A stretch of 64,000 bases of DNA from Spiroplasma gladiatoris (GCF_004379335.1 NZ_CP038013.1:1100643-1164642); one strand, 5' to 3'; counted from the stretch's first letter, positions 1 through 11,794 are shown. The notes: generated by a model from the sequence alone, not told the origin. Made by a program: numbers and translations.

Positions 1-773
1 GTAACAACAACTTTTTTGCTTTCTTCATGAAGTCCCACAATTTCAACTTCTTCGTTAACTTTAATAACTCCTCTTTCAACTCTACCTGTAGCAACTGTTC
101 CACGTCCTGTAATTGTGAATACGTCTTCTACTGGCATTAAGAAAGTTTTGTCTTTGTCACGTGTTGGAGTTGGAATGTAATCATCAACTGCGTTCATTAA
201 TTCTTCAACTTTAGCAACTCATTGTGCTTCACCGTTTAATGCACCTAATGCAGATCCTTTAATAACTGGTGCTCCGTCTCCATCGAAGTCATAACTTGAT
301 AATAAGTCTCTAACTTCCATTTCAACTAAGTCAACTAATTCTTCATCATCAACCATGTCACATTTGTTTAAGAATACAACGATTGCTGGAACTCCAACTT
401 GTCTTGATAACAAGATGTGTTCTCTTGTTTGTGGCATAGGTCCGTCAGTTGCAGCAACAACTAAAATAGCCCCATCCATTTGTGCAGCTCCTGTAATCAT
501 GTTTTTAACATAATCGGCATGACCTGGACAGTCTACGTGTGCGTAGTGTCTTTTATCTGTTTTATATTCAACGTGAGTTGTATTAATAGTAATACCACGT
601 TCTCTTTCTTCAGGAGCGTTGTCGATATTTGCATAATCTTTAAATTCTGCTCCTCCTTTTTCGGCTAATACTTTTGTAATAGCAGCTGTTAAAGTAGTTT
701 TACCGTGGTCAACGTGTCCAATGGTACCAATGTTAACGTGAGGTAAACTACGGTCAAATGATTCTTTTGCCAT
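1..773 (-). CDS. tuf: Elongation factor Tu, 3' end cut by the window edge
   Basis: EF-Tu brings aminoacyl-tRNA to the ribosome in the cytosol as a GTPase. The start at 773 opens with the canonical N-terminus; GHVDHGKTT (P-loop, about residues 19-27), the DCPGH G3 motif and NKCD (G4) are all visible. An in-frame TGA near 216 is read as Trp (EAQWVAK) and the frame stays open to base 1, where domain 2 is cut off. The start is preceded by AAAGGGAG. It follows fusA by about 100 bases and has its own promoter-like sequence, so it is probably transcribed both with the rpsL-rpsG-fusA group and alone. Confidence 0.97.
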
Positions 774-821
774 TTTGATTTCTCCCTTTCATTTTTGAAT
801 TTGCGACAAATGTCTTACTTA

Positions 822-849
822 ATTGTAATTTATTTTTGTCAAAATACAA
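822..849 (-). promoter_or_regulatory. Promoter candidate for tuf
   Basis: On the minus strand TTGTAT (844-849) and TACAAT (822-827) are separated by 16 bases, about 50 bases upstream of the tuf start. This resembles a sigma-A promoter. An overlapping TTGACA at 837-842 has no good -10 partner at the normal spacing. Confidence 0.5.
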
Positions 850-875
850 TACTTTTTTTATTTTGATAAATATTT

Positions 876-2945
876 TTATTTACCAGCTTTTTTAATAATT
901 TCTTCTGCTATGCTTTTTGGAGCTTCATTATAGTGACTGAAAATCATAGTGTAATTTCCACGTCCTTGAGTAAATGATCTTAACTCTGTTGCATAACCAA
1001 ACATTTCTGATAATGGTACTTTTGCTTTAACAGTTTGCGCATTACCTCTTTGTTCTGAACCTTCAATTAATCCACGTTTAGATGAAATATTTCCCATTAC
1101 ATCTCCGTAATATTCATCAGGAACAGTTACTTCAACTGACATAATTGGTTCTAAAATAACTGGTTTAGTTCTTTTTGCAGATTCTTTTAATGCCATTGAA
1201 GCAGCAATTTTATATGCCATTTCATTTGAGTCAACGTCGTGATATGATCCATCAACTATTGTTGCTTTAACATCGATCATTGGATAACCAGCAATAATAC
1301 CATTTTCTAAAGCATTAATTAACCCTACTTTTGCAGCATTAATATATTCTTTTGAAATTTTTCCTCCAACAATTTTGTCAACTCACTCAAATCCTTTATC
1401 AGGGTTTGGTTCAAATTCAATAACAACGTGTCCATATTGCCCACGTCCCCCTGATTGTTTAACATATTTTCCTTCCGCTTTTGTAGCTTCACGAATAGTT
1501 TCACGATAAGAAACTTGAGGTGCACCAACATTAGTTTCAACTTTAAATTCACGTTTCAAACGATCAACAATGATATCTAAGTGTAACTCACCCATACCTG
1601 CTATAATTGTTTGTCCTGTTTCTTCGTCAGTATAAGTTCTAAATGTTGGATCTTCTTCTGATAATTTGTTTAAAGCAATACCTAATTTTTCTTGGTCTGC
1701 TTTTGTTTTTGGTTCTAAAGCTAAGTGAATAACTGGTTCTGGGAATATCATTGATTCTAAAATAATAGGATTTTTTTCATCTGATAATGTATCTCCAGTT
1801 GTTGTGTCTTTTAAACCAACTGCTGCTGCAATATCTCCTGCATAAACTTCTTCAATTTCTTCACGGTTATTTGCATGCATTTTTAAAAGTCTTCCGACTC
1901 TTTCTTTTTTGTCTTTTGTTGCATTTAATACATAACTTCCTTTATTTAATATTCCTGAATAAACTCTAAAGAATGTTAATTTCCCAACAAATGGGTCTGT
2001 CATAATTTTAAACGCTAAAGCTGAGAATGGTTCTTCATCTGAAGAATGTCTTTCTGCTTCTGTTCCATCTAACAAATGCCCTTTAATTGAAGGAACATCT
2101 AATGGTGAAGGTAAGTAATCAACAACTGCGTTTAATAATAATTTAACACCTTTGTTTTTAAAAGCACTCCCTGCTAGTACTGGGAAGAATTCTGCTGAAA
2201 TAACACCTTTACGGATTGCATATTTTAATTCTGGAATTGAGATTTCTTGTCCATCTAAAAACTTCATTAATAATTCTTCATCATATTCAACTGCTGTTTC
2301 AATTAGTTGAGCTCTTAAAGTTTCTGCTGTATCTTTTAAGTCAGCTGGGATTTCGATTTCTTTTGCGATTTCTTCAGCTGCACCATCAAAGTGTCATGCT
2401 TTCATTTCAACTAAATCAATAATCCCATCAAATTGATCTTCTGCTCCAATTGGTAGTTGTATTGGTGCTGCTTTAGCTCCCAATCTTGACCCAATTGTTT
2501 CTACTGAGTATAAGAAGTCTGCCCCAGTTTTATCCATTTTGTTAACAAATACAATTCTTGGAACTTTATAAGTAGTTGCTTGTCTTCAAACAGTTTCAGT
2601 TTGAGGTTCAACCCCACTTTGTCCATCTAAAACTGCTACTGCTCCATCTAAAACTCTTAATGATCTTTCAACTTCAACTGTGAAGTCAACGTGACCAGGA
2701 GTATCAATGATGTTAAATCTGTGATCAGCTCAAAAAGCTGTTGTTGCAGCAGAGGTAATAGTAATACCACGTTCTTGTTCTTGTGCCATTCAATCCATTT
2801 GTGATTCACCTTCGTGAGTTTCACCAATTTTGTGAATTTTACCTGTATGGAACAAAATACGTTCTGTTGTTGTTGTTTTACCAGCATCGATATGAGCCAT
2901 AATACCAAAGTTACGGGTCATATCTAAACTAAATTCTCTTGCCAT
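876..2945 (-). CDS. fusA: Elongation factor G
   Basis: EF-G is the translocation GTPase of the ribosome and also acts in recycling. The 689-residue product is full length. It begins [20 protein letters not shown], followed by AGKTTTTER (P-loop), DTPGHVDFT (G3) and NKMD (G4); domain IV/V sequence such as GGRGQYGHV and the RGQGNYTM-type region (here RGNYTMIF) follows. Several TGA codons encode conserved tryptophans (for example [13 protein letters not shown]). The start follows AGGAG at a normal distance. It lies 33 bases after rpsG in the classic str-operon order. Confidence 0.98.
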
Positions 2946-2978
2946 ATTTATTTCTCCTATGTATATTTATGATAAATA

Positions 2979-3446
<468 letters not shown>

Positions 3447-3497
3447 TGAGTTGTATTCCTTTCTTTATATTTATTTTATTTTTAGTTGTGTACACTC

Positions 3498-3917
3498 TTA
3501 TTTTTTTTCTTTAGGACGTTTTGTACCGTATAAAGAGCGACTTTGCATTCTTCCATTAACTCCAGTTGTATCTAAAGTTCCACGGATTATGTGGTAACGT
3601 ACCCCAGGTAAATCTTTTACCCTTCCACCACGAATTAAAACAACACTATGTTCTTGTAGGTTGTGACCTTCTCCTGGAATATAAGCTGTAACTTCCATTC
3701 CATTTGTTAATCTAACCCTTGCATATTTACGTAAAGCTGAGTTTGGTTTTTTAGGTGTCATTGTTGCAACCCTTGTACAAACTCCTCTTTTTTGAGGAGA
3801 AGATATTTTAGTAACTTTTTTTAATAAAGTGTTAACTCCTCTATTTAAAGCAGGTGCTTTAGTTTTTCAAGTTTTTGCTTTTCTTGGTTTTTTAACTAAT
3901 TGATTAATTGTTGCCAT
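3498..3917 (-). CDS. rpsL: Ribosomal protein S12
   Basis: S12 sits in the decoding centre of the 30S subunit and controls accuracy. The 139-residue protein runs from [13 protein letters not shown] to KRPKEKK. It contains [11 protein letters not shown] and the [13 protein letters not shown] loop. Both lysines at the streptomycin-associated positions (PKKPNS and VKDLPG) are unchanged from the sensitive type. One TGA is read as Trp (KTWKTKAP). The start at 3917 follows GAGGAAACC. First gene of the rpsL-rpsG-fusA-tuf string. Confidence 0.97.
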
Positions 3918-4064
3918 TTTGGTTTCCTCATTTCCACTATACCGAGTGTATTGTTTCACACACAAAATAAATTATATATTAAAATAAACAGTTTTTGTAT
4001 TATTTTGTAAATAATTTATTCCAATTTACAATTAATATTAATAAATCAAATCTTTTTAAATTTT

Positions 4065-5045
4065 TTATAATTCTAACATATTTGCTATTTCTATTAGTAG
4101 TTTTTCAATATTTTGTTTGCTAACTCCTGATGTTGGAATAATTATTTTATCACCAGTTGTTTCTTTTAAAAGATTAAAGTTATTTATCGATCCTTCCATA
4201 TCCATTTTATTAGCAATAATTATTTCTTTTTTGTTAAGTAAATCTAAATCAAAATTCTTTAATTCATTTTTGATAATATTGTAATTTCTAATTATATTAT
4301 TGTCAATACTTTTAATACTCATATCAATAATGTGACATATTATTTTACATTTTTTAATATGATTTAAAAATTCTATACCTAATCCTTTGCCTAAATATGC
4401 CCCTTTAATTAAGCCGGGTAAGTCTGCAACTATAAAAGAACGGTTATATTTATCTTTACTAATACCTACGTGGGGTTTTAGTGTAGTAAAAGGATAATCT
4501 GCTACTTCTGGTTTAGAATTAGAAATAGCTCTTAACATTGTTGATTTTCCAGCGTTTGGTAAACCTACAAAACCAACATCAGCTAAAACTTTTGTTTCTA
4601 ATTTTATTTTTATATTTTGACCAATTTGACCTTTTTCAAATTTGTATTTATCAGTTTTATCTTTTTTAAACTTTAAGTTTCCAAATCCTCCCTTTCCTCC
4701 CTTAGCAACAATAAAATTGCTGTTTTCTTTATTAATTGTTGTTATATAATTGTTATTTTCATCATACACTTCAGTGTCGTTTGGAACTTTTAAAAAAATA
4801 CTTTTAGCATTTTTGCCGTGTTTATTTTTTATATCTCCATTTGAGCCGTTTTTAGCAATATAAATTTTTTTATTTTTTAAATCCATTAATGTTTTTAAAT
4901 TTGAATCACAAATTAATATAATATCTCCTCCATTACCACCATTTCCTCCGTTTGGTGTATTTCCTTTAAATTCATCAAATGATAAAGCGCCATTACCACC
5001 ATTTCCAGCAATTAGATGAATTTTTGCAACATCTATAAATCTCAT
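4065..5045 (-). CDS. obg: Obg/CgtA family GTPase
   Basis: Obg is a ribosome-associated GTPase used in 50S assembly and stress/growth control. The 326-residue protein has the glycine-rich N-terminal Obg fold (AGNGGNGALSF, GGNGGNGGD, KGGKGGFGN) and a G domain with GLPNAGKST, the TTLKPH switch I, DLPGLIKGA (G3) and NKMD (G4). It ends just after the G domain (ANMLEL) with TAA, so the C-terminal OCT domain common in Firmicutes is absent. The start follows AAGGAGG. A hairpin lies just upstream, so it is likely its own unit. Confidence 0.95.
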   Translation of the reverse strand: MRFIDVAKIHLIAGNGGNGALSFDEFKGNTPNGGNGGNGGDIILICDSNLKTLMDLKNKKIYIAKNGSNGDIKNKHGKNAKSIFLKVPNDTEVYDENNNYITTINKENSNFIVAKGGKGGFGNLKFKKDKTDKYKFEKGQIGQNIKIKLETKVLADVGFVGLPNAGKSTMLRAISNSKPEVADYPFTTLKPHVGISKDKYNRSFIVADLPGLIKGAYLGKGLGIEFLNHIKKCKIICHIIDMSIKSIDNNIIRNYNIIKNELKNFDLDLLNKKEIIIANKMDMEGSINNFNLLKETTGDKIIIPTSGVSKQNIEKLLIEIANMLEL

Positions 5046-5068
5046 ATTTCCTCCTTAAATAAACAAAA

Positions 5069-5091
5069 AAATCTAACTCTTGTTAGATTTA
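5069..5091 (-). terminator. Rho-independent terminator
   Basis: AAATCTAAC and GTTAGATTT form a 9-bp stem with a short loop, followed on the minus strand by a T-run. It lies about 110 bases after the stop of the gene ending at 5198 and just before obg. A second small hairpin (AACAAC/GTTGTT) lies near 5113-5130. Confidence 0.7.
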
Positions 5092-5197
5092 ATATTTTAG
5101 CTTATTAGAAAAATAACAACTTTTGTTGTTTTAATTAATTTCAAATAAGACTACTGATGTTGACATTGTTTTGTTCCTCCGTTAGGATTAATAATTT

Positions 5198-5956
5198 TTA
5201 ATAAACATTAATTGTTGGTACGATTTTATTGAATACTTCTTCTGGCATTAGCCCTTCTTGCTTTGGATATGTTAATACTAGTCTTGTAAAAAATGCAAGT
5301 AAATAAAATGCATTAGCATAATCCATTAGCATATCAAATTTTTCTTTTGTTCAATTGATAGATTTTGTTTCACTTAATTTTTTATATCCTAAAAAATATG
5401 ATTCAAAAAAGTCTATTAGATTTTGAACTAAATCTCTAAAAGCTTGATCTGCAGGAATATCTACTATTCTTTTTAGAGTATTATTAATATTTTCAAAGAT
5501 ATTAAGTTCTTTGTCTATTTCATAACGATTTTGATAAGCTTCAATTAGTTCGTTTGATTTTGTTCCAAATGCTTGTAAAGTGGTAGTTACAATTATGTCT
5601 AACCCACCCATTTCTTTAACAATACCTTTTTCTAGTTTTTCTTTTTCTAAATTATTGTCTAAAGATAATATTACAACAACTGCATTTTGAAAAATTGCCA
5701 TCATATGATTTAACAATACTAACTTATCAGAATTTTCATTCTCTGATTTTCATTCACTTAGAGATTTATCAAAAGTAATTCCAAAAGTATCTAAATCCTC
5801 TTTATTAGTAATATTTTTTAAGTTTGAAAATAGTTCTTTCATAATTTTAGGAACCACAAAATCCTTTTCAACGTTGTTTAAGAAATTGTTGTAGACTTCA
5901 TTTACAGCACTTGTAATAATCTTTTCATATTCAATAGGTTTTATTTCTTTTTGCAT
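5198..5956 (-). CDS. Hypothetical protein, 252 aa, unrecognised
   Basis: I do not recognise this protein. Reading TGA as Trp (after FDKSLSE and after ETKSIN) gives 252 residues, from MQKEIKPIEYEKII to the end NKIVPTINVY before TAA. It is predicted soluble and mostly helical, with no clear signal peptide and perhaps one hydrophobic helix around LVLLNHMMAIFQNAVVVIL. It is divergent from the + strand gene at 6039 with only about 80 bases between the starts, so the two may share control. Probably lineage-specific. Confidence 0.75.
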
Positions 5957-6038
5957 TTTCTATACTCTTTTCTATACATTTAATAAATGCTTTGATTTTG
6001 TTATTATAATAACATATAAGAAAAAAGGAGGCAATGTT

Positions 6039-7163
6039 ATGGTTTGAGGTGAATCAAATTCAAGAGAATTTCTAGATTGAGCTGATTATTGTCGAGATAA
6101 CGCATTAAAATCAAGAAATATAACAAAAACAGGAGGAATAAATTTTACAAATGATAAAAATCATATTCAATTTCAAGCGGCTAAAGTTCAACTACTAGAT
6201 ATAATTCAAAAAGCAAGAACCATTAGTGTTCAACAACTTTATAATGATATGCCTACAAATTTACTTTCTAATCCAACTATTAAGCATGTCATTTTGCAAC
6301 TTTATTTTGAAGATAATTTAACAATTCAAGGACAAACAAAAAACAATAGTGATAGAGAAACTAATTTTGTTTTAACATTTGTAAAAAAACAAATAAAGCC
6401 AAAAGAAGTAAAACCAGTTTATCAAGGAGAAAAAAAACAGTCAAATATTGAAGATTTAATTGATAACTCTTGAAGCGCTACAGGTAGAAAACTTGGTTTT
6501 GATAAAAAAGAAAAACCAAGTCGAGAAAATTTAAATATAAGTCTAAAAAGAACTCCTAAACCAACAATTAATACACCAGGAGAAAAGCCAGTTATTGATG
6601 TTAGACAAAAAGTTGAAGTTCCAAAAAAAGTTGATCCTATTGTTGTGACTATGCCTAAAGAAGAAGCGCCAAAGGTTGAGCAAAATATAACTTATATTCA
6701 AATTCCAAAACCAAAACCTGAAATAATTGAACCAAAAAAAGTTATTCCTGCTGTAAAAATTAATCCTGAATATAGACCGCAAGTCAAAGAAGAAGTTTAT
6801 ATTGAAGATAAAGTATTTTATGGATTGAGCGCATATGAATTATATTATTTAGGAGCATTTTTAAGTGATGCTTTTAGACTAGAATCAACAAAAAAAGAAT
6901 TAATCAAATCAACAAAAGAACTAGTATATACAAAAGCAGATATTAACTATTTAACTAATAAAGAAGATATCGGTTTGGGTTACAAAATTGTAGCTGGTGT
7001 TTTATGCTTAATTGTGGTTGGGGCATTTATGTTTGCTGCAGCTAATAAAAACAAAATTAAAAAATCAGCAACCAAAGATTATAATAAAGAGTTAAAACAA
7101 TCTGGTTATGATAAATTAAAAACCGATTTAAAGATAAAGTATCCAAATATATTAATGTTTTAA
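6039..7163 (+). CDS. Hypothetical single-pass membrane protein, 374 aa
   Basis: Unrecognised. The start at 6039 follows AAAAAAGGAGG by 8 bases; an ATG four bases upstream hits a stop quickly. TGA codons read as Trp early on (MVWGESNSREFLDWADYC) and after IDNS join the frame. Order: a basic N-terminal domain of about 100 residues with a possible winged-helix feel, a Pro/Lys-rich linker (IPKPKPEIIEPKK), then one strong membrane helix near residues 315-338 (IVAGVLCLIVVGAFMFAAA) and a short basic tail. It is one of very few + strand genes in the window and diverges from the gene at 5956. Confidence 0.75.
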
Positions 7164-7164
7164 A

Positions 7165-7220
7165 ACACTTTTATAAGTGCTTTTTTACAAAAAAAACAAA
7201 CTGTTTAAACAGTTTGTTTT
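7165..7220. terminator. Two adjacent hairpins between convergent genes
   Basis: AACACTT/AAGTGCTT followed by a T-run (about 7166-7186) ends the + strand gene. A palindrome AACAAACTG/CAGTTTGTT with flanking A and T runs (about 7197-7220) can end transcription in both directions, serving the minus-strand gene 7226-7420 as well. Confidence 0.7.
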
Positions 7221-7225
7221 TGATT

Positions 7226-7420
7226 CTATATATTAGAGTTTTTATAGTTTGATTTAACTATTTTTCTTTCCCCTTTTATAATTTTTAATTCACTTATTAA
7301 GTTTTTAAGTTGCAATTTTGCCCCTTTAATTTTTTCTTTTTGTTTAGAAATTTCTTTTTCTTTATCTGAATATTTAGTATCAACTGATGCTAACTTTTCT
7401 TTTAATTCGTCTTTTGTCAT
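7226..7420 (-). CDS. Small coiled-coil protein, 64 aa
   Basis: Starts MTKDELKEKLASVDTKYS and is almost entirely charged heptad-like sequence (Lys/Glu-rich), a predicted single coiled coil, ending NYKNSNI. AAGGAG lies 7 bases before the ATG, which supports real translation. No family recognised. It could be a partner for one of the neighbouring unrecognised proteins, but that is only inferred from position. Confidence 0.6.
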   Translation of the reverse strand: MTKDELKEKLASVDTKYSDKEKEISKQKEKIKGAKLQLKNLISELKIIKGERKIVKSNYKNSNI

Positions 7421-7565
7421 ATTTTCTCCTTGCTATAATATGTGTAAAGTTTAACAATTTTTTAAAACATTATCAAGAGCAAATCTTGATAAATAATTAA
7501 CTCTAAAAGTATCAATCATTATACTATTAATTATAACTTGTAAAATTAATAAAATTTTTTTAAGT

Positions 7566-8081
7566 TTAATTCTTTGTATTCTGATTGTTATTAATAAAAA
7601 TTAATTGCTCTACATCATCTTTGTTTAAAACTTTTATTACAAATTTATGAGTAAAAATAACTATTGGTACAATTATATTACTCATTATCAAAATGTAAGT
7701 TATAGATAAATAACAGAGCGCTTTATGTAGTTTTGGGTTTTTGTAAATTAAAATATTTATTACTAATACAATTTGAGTTATTGTTATGTATAGACTATAA
7801 ATGAATATAATTACGCATAAATAAATTGAAAACTTTTCATATTCGCCTTCTTTTAATATTGTTAATAAATAAGGAGCGTTGAATATCATAAGTAAGATGC
7901 ATATGTTTATAAAAGTGAAATCAAAAATATTTGTTTCTGGTGGCAAAGAAAAATCCATAGTAGCTAGCAAAATAATTCCAAATATTAATAAAAAAATATT
8001 ATTAACCAGTAAAATTATTAAAAATATTGCAAGATTTTTTGAGTATCCATCTCTAATTTTTGGCTCTTTTTTTATAATCAT
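7566..8081 (-). CDS. Polytopic membrane protein, 171 aa
   Basis: Unrecognised. A short basic N-terminus (MIIKKEPKIRDGYSKN) is followed by about four hydrophobic segments (near residues 17-42, 55-72, 85-115 and 125-150), then a charged C-terminal tail, so both ends are predicted cytosolic. AAAGGTGA precedes the start. It follows the nrdE terminator and is probably a separate unit. Confidence 0.65.
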   Translation of the reverse strand: MIIKKEPKIRDGYSKNLAIFLIILLVNNIFLLIFGIILLATMDFSLPPETNIFDFTFINICILLMIFNAPYLLTILKEGEYEKFSIYLCVIIFIYSLYITITQIVLVINILIYKNPKLHKALCYLSITYILIMSNIIVPIVIFTHKFVIKVLNKDDVEQLIFINNNQNTKN

Positions 8082-8110
8082 AAGTTCACCTTTATTATTC
8101 TAATTATATA

Positions 8111-8135
8111 AAAAAATCTCTTAAAGAGATTTTTT
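8111..8135 (-). terminator. Terminator of the nrdFIE operon
   Basis: AAAAAATCTCTT/AAGAGATTTTTT is a 12-bp palindromic stem with T-runs on both strands. It starts within the TAA stop codon of nrdE. Confidence 0.8.
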
Positions 8136-10305
8136 ATACAACACAAGCATCACACTCGTAGTTTTCGCTGTCTTCTAAAACTTCTTGTCTTACTCTTACA
8201 TAATAGATTGAAGCACAACCTTGTTTAAACGCTTTAATATAAGCTTTGTTTAAGTCACGTGTTGTTGCTGTATCTGTCATAAATAAAGTAAGTGATATTG
8301 CTTGATCTACGTGTTGTTGAGCTGCTGCACATATATCGATAATTGGGTTTGGACCAACTTCATATGCACCTAATGCATAATATGCCATATTTTCAAAATT
8401 AATATTATATGCAGGAACATATATTCTTCCTAATTTACCTTCTTTTCTTGTTTCGACAGGTGCCACAACTGGTTGTAAACTTGGTGTACATGAAGATAAA
8501 TAACTAATTGATCCAGTTGGAGCAACAGCCATTAGGTGAGAGTTTGCTATTCCATTAACTTTAATATCTTCTACTAAGTCAATTCAATCTTGTCTTGTTG
8601 GTATTGTTACATTATATTTTTTAAATAATTCTTTTACTGTTACTGATTCTGGAGTTCATTTTTCTTCTTCACAATTTGTATATTTTTCAAAATAACTTCC
8701 ATCAGCAAAAGCAGATGTTTTAAATGATTTAAAAGGACCATACTCTTTTGCTAAACGATTTGATGCTTTAAATGCATGAAAAGCCATTGTATAGAAAAAG
8801 ATATTAGTAAAATCAACTGCTTCTTTTGAATTGTAATAAATGTGGTTTGTTGCTAAAAATCCGTGTAAATTCATCGCCCCAAGACCAACCGCATGGTTGT
8901 TTTCATTACCTTTTTTAATTGAAGGTGCACTTGATAAATTACTTGCTCTTGAAACATAATCTAATGCACATATTGATCTAAAAATTACATCAGAAAATTC
9001 TTGTCCACTTTCCATAGTTTTTGCAATATTTAAACTACCTAAGTTACAACAAATATCTTCTCCTAATTTACTAAATCCTAAGTCTTCAGTAAATTCACTT
9101 GGTGTGCTAACTTGAACAATTTCACTACATAGATTACTCATAACAATTCTTCCTTGATTTGCATGAGCATTTCTGTTGTTAACAGTATCGTCAAATAAAA
9201 TGTAAGGATAACCACTTTCAAAATGTAATTCTGCAATAGTTTGAAATAGTTTTCTAGCGTTTATAAAAGTTTTTTTAATTTCTGGATTTTCTAACATATT
9301 GTAATATTCTTGTGTTATTGAAATATCAGACATTGGTTTTTTATAAACTTTTTCAACATCATAAGGACTAAATAAAGCCATTTCTTCATTTTTCTTAGCT
9401 AACTCAAAAGTAATATCTGGAATAACAACTCCTAAAGATAGTGATTTAATTCTAATTTTTTCATCAGCATTTTCTCTTTTTGTATCTAAGAAACTCATAA
9501 TATCTGGGTGATGAGCATGTAAATAAACTGCTCCTGCACCTTGTCTTTGGCCTAATTGATTAGCATATGAAAATGAGTCTTCTAATATTTTCATAACAGG
9601 TATAACCCCTGTTGCTTGGTTTGCTATTTTTTTAATTGGTGCTCCATACTCTCTTAGGTTAGTTAAACATAAAGCAACTCCACCACCTCTTTTTGAAAGT
9701 TGTAATGAAGTAGTTACTGCTCTACCAATTGATTCCATATTGTCTTCTACTCTTAACAAATAACATGATACATATTCTCCACGTTGTTGTTTTCCTGCAT
9801 TTAAAAATGTTGGAGTAGCTGGTTGAAATCTTCCTAACATAATTTGTTTCATTATTGCTTGAGCATTATCAAAGTTTCCATTCCCTAAGAAAAGAGCGTT
9901 CATAATAACTCGATCTTCATAGTTTTCTAGGTATTGTTTACCATCAAAAGTTTTTAGCCCATAAGCATTATAAAATTTTAATGCCCCCATAAAACTTGGA
10001 AACTCTCTTTTAAAACCATATGCTTCTTTAGTAAGTTGATCAATTTGTTCAATTGTATATTTTTCAATCACTTCTTTTTCATAATAATTATTTTCTACAA
10101 GATACTTAATTCTTTCCTTTGTTGAATTAAATTTCATTGTGTTTGGTTCAATATGGTTTTTTAAATATGATTTAGCAGCATCAATATCTAATTTAAAATT
10201 ATCTTCTCCCTTTACAGAAAATAATTTTGCTCTAGCATTAAGTGTTATATACTCATCAGATTCTTTTGTTCCTGATAAAGTTAATACTTTGTCTTTTGTT
10301 TCCAT
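8134..10305 (-). CDS. nrdE: Class Ib ribonucleoside-diphosphate reductase, alpha chain
   Basis: NrdE reduces ribonucleoside diphosphates to deoxy forms using the radical made by NrdF. The 723-residue protein includes the [12 protein letters not shown] and YVSCYLL regions (with one of the active-site cysteines), the NLCSEIV catalytic-site segment, [17 protein letters not shown], and the redox CysxxCys pair near the C-terminus (ECDACVV). TGA is read as Trp at several points (EEEKWTPES, TRQDWID). The start at 10305 is chosen because AGGAG lies just before it; an in-frame ATG 21 bases upstream lacks a site. Third gene of nrdF-nrdI-nrdE. Confidence 0.96.
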
Positions 10306-10322
10306 AAGTTCTCCTATTCTTT

Positions 10323-10769
10323 TCAAAAATTTATTAGTATATTTTTGATTTCAATTAAATCGTGTTCTGTACCTAACAATTCAAACTGATACAATAACGG
10401 AACTTGTAATTTTTTTGAAATTATTGGTCCTGCAATTGCATAAGTATCACCAAAGTTTGTGTTTCCTGAAGCAATAACTCCCCTACAAAAACTTCTATTA
10501 GTTTTATCATTTAAAAACTTTATTACTTGTTTAGGAACGGCACCTGCTGTAATATTTCCTCCGCCCGCGTATGTTGGTGTAATTAATACATAGTCTTGAT
10601 TTACTTCAAGTTTTTCATCTTCGTAATAAGGGATTCTTAAATTAGGAAGATTTAGCTTTTGCATAAATCTGTGTGTGTTATTTGAAATAGAAGAGAAATA
10701 CACTATCATTATTTCTCCTTTTGGCTTTACAACATTATCACTTGTAACTCTAATTACATCATCGTGCAT
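10323..10769 (-). CDS. nrdI: NrdI flavodoxin-like protein
   Basis: NrdI is the flavodoxin-like activator that supplies oxidant to assemble the Mn(III)2-tyrosyl radical cofactor of NrdF. The sequence has [13 protein letters not shown] (phosphate-binding loop), TPTYAGGG and [16 protein letters not shown], all typical. Start is uncertain: the long form (148 aa, 10769) overlaps the nrdF stop as TAATG and fits the longer NrdI of mollicutes. A shorter form from 10709 (MIVYF, 128 aa) has a better AAAGGAG site. It lies between nrdF and nrdE, as in other mollicutes. Confidence 0.93.
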   Translation of the reverse strand: MHDDVIRVTSDNVVKPKGEIMIVYFSSISNNTHRFMQKLNLPNLRIPYYEDEKLEVNQDYVLITPTYAGGGNITAGAVPKQVIKFLNDKTNRSFCRGVIASGNTNFGDTYAIAGPIISKKLQVPLLYQFELLGTEHDLIEIKNILINF

Positions 10770-11794
10770 TATTCAAATTCTCAATCTTCGTCAAGTGTTT
10801 CTTCTGTAACACCCATAACATATGATGAACCGTTTCCTGAGAAAAAGTCATGATTTTCATCTGCTCTAGCTGATAATTGTGTAAATATTTCTGGTTCAAT
10901 TCTTGTTTCTTCTTCAGTAAAAGGTGATTCATAACCTAAATTTTGTAAGAATTTACCTGCATTATAAACGCTAAATCTAATAGCATCTTCTGCAAGTCCA
11001 AATCCATCATATAGTTCATACAAATAGGCTTTTTCTAAATCAATTAATTTGTATAGTAATTCAAAAACAAAATCTTTCATTTCAGCTTTTTTCTCTTCGC
11101 TAAAATTTTCAATTTTTCTTTGGAATTTATACCCGCTGTAGTAGTTGTGAATAACTTTATCTCTAAGGATTAGTCTAATAATGTCAGAAGTATTTGGTAA
11201 TTTACTTCTAGAAGATAGATAAAATGGTAAATAAAACCCTCCGTACAATAAAAACCCTGGCATTAAAGCAGCTGCAACTTTTGATTTTAATGGGTCGTTC
11301 CCAGTATAGTAAGGTATTAATTCCTTTGCTCTTTCTTGCAAAGACTTACAATTTATTACTCATTCATGCGCTTCTTCGATTTGATCACTAGAACACAAAG
11401 TTGAAAATATAGTTCCATAACTTCTAGCGTGGACCGCTACCATAAAGGCAAAATTTGAATAAATTACTTGTTCATGGTCAGTTAAAGAATAATCAATTTG
11501 AGCAACATCTCCGATTGTTGCTTGAATGGTATCCAATAATGTCAAACCTGTAAAAGTTCTTGTTATTAATTGTTGTCATTCTGGAGTTAATTCTGATCAA
11601 GATTTAAGGTCATTTGAAACAGGGATTTTTTCTGGTAATCAGAAATTTTGAGTAATTCTGTTTCATACTTCTAAATCTTTTTCGTCATTGATTACATTTC
11701 AATTAACTGATCGCATTTTTCCTTTAAAACCGTTTAAAGCATATTCTAAAGGTGAAACAGAGTCAGCATAATAACTATTTTTTTGTTTTGCCAT
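10769..11794 (-). CDS. nrdF: Class Ib ribonucleoside-diphosphate reductase, beta chain
   Basis: NrdF is the dimetal/tyrosyl-radical subunit. The 341-residue protein opens with [20 protein letters not shown], typical of class Ib beta chains. It contains [10 protein letters not shown], the metal-ligand segments [21 protein letters not shown] and QIEEAHEWV, a ferritin-like helical core, and a C-terminal tail rich in acidic residues ending DEDWEFE, of the kind that docks onto NrdE. TGA is read as Trp at about ten positions. AAAGGAAA precedes the start. First gene of the operon. Confidence 0.96.

Noticed and set aside
876..2945. Broken or split genes at every TGA (fusA, pyrG, mnmG, metG and others)
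   Set aside because: The TGA codons fall at conserved tryptophans, so the genes are intact under the Mycoplasma/Spiroplasma code.
7470..7492. Hairpin TATCAAGA/TCTTGATA upstream of the 64-aa gene as a terminator
   Set aside because: No T-run on either strand, so termination is not supported; it may be an operator, but nothing else points to that.
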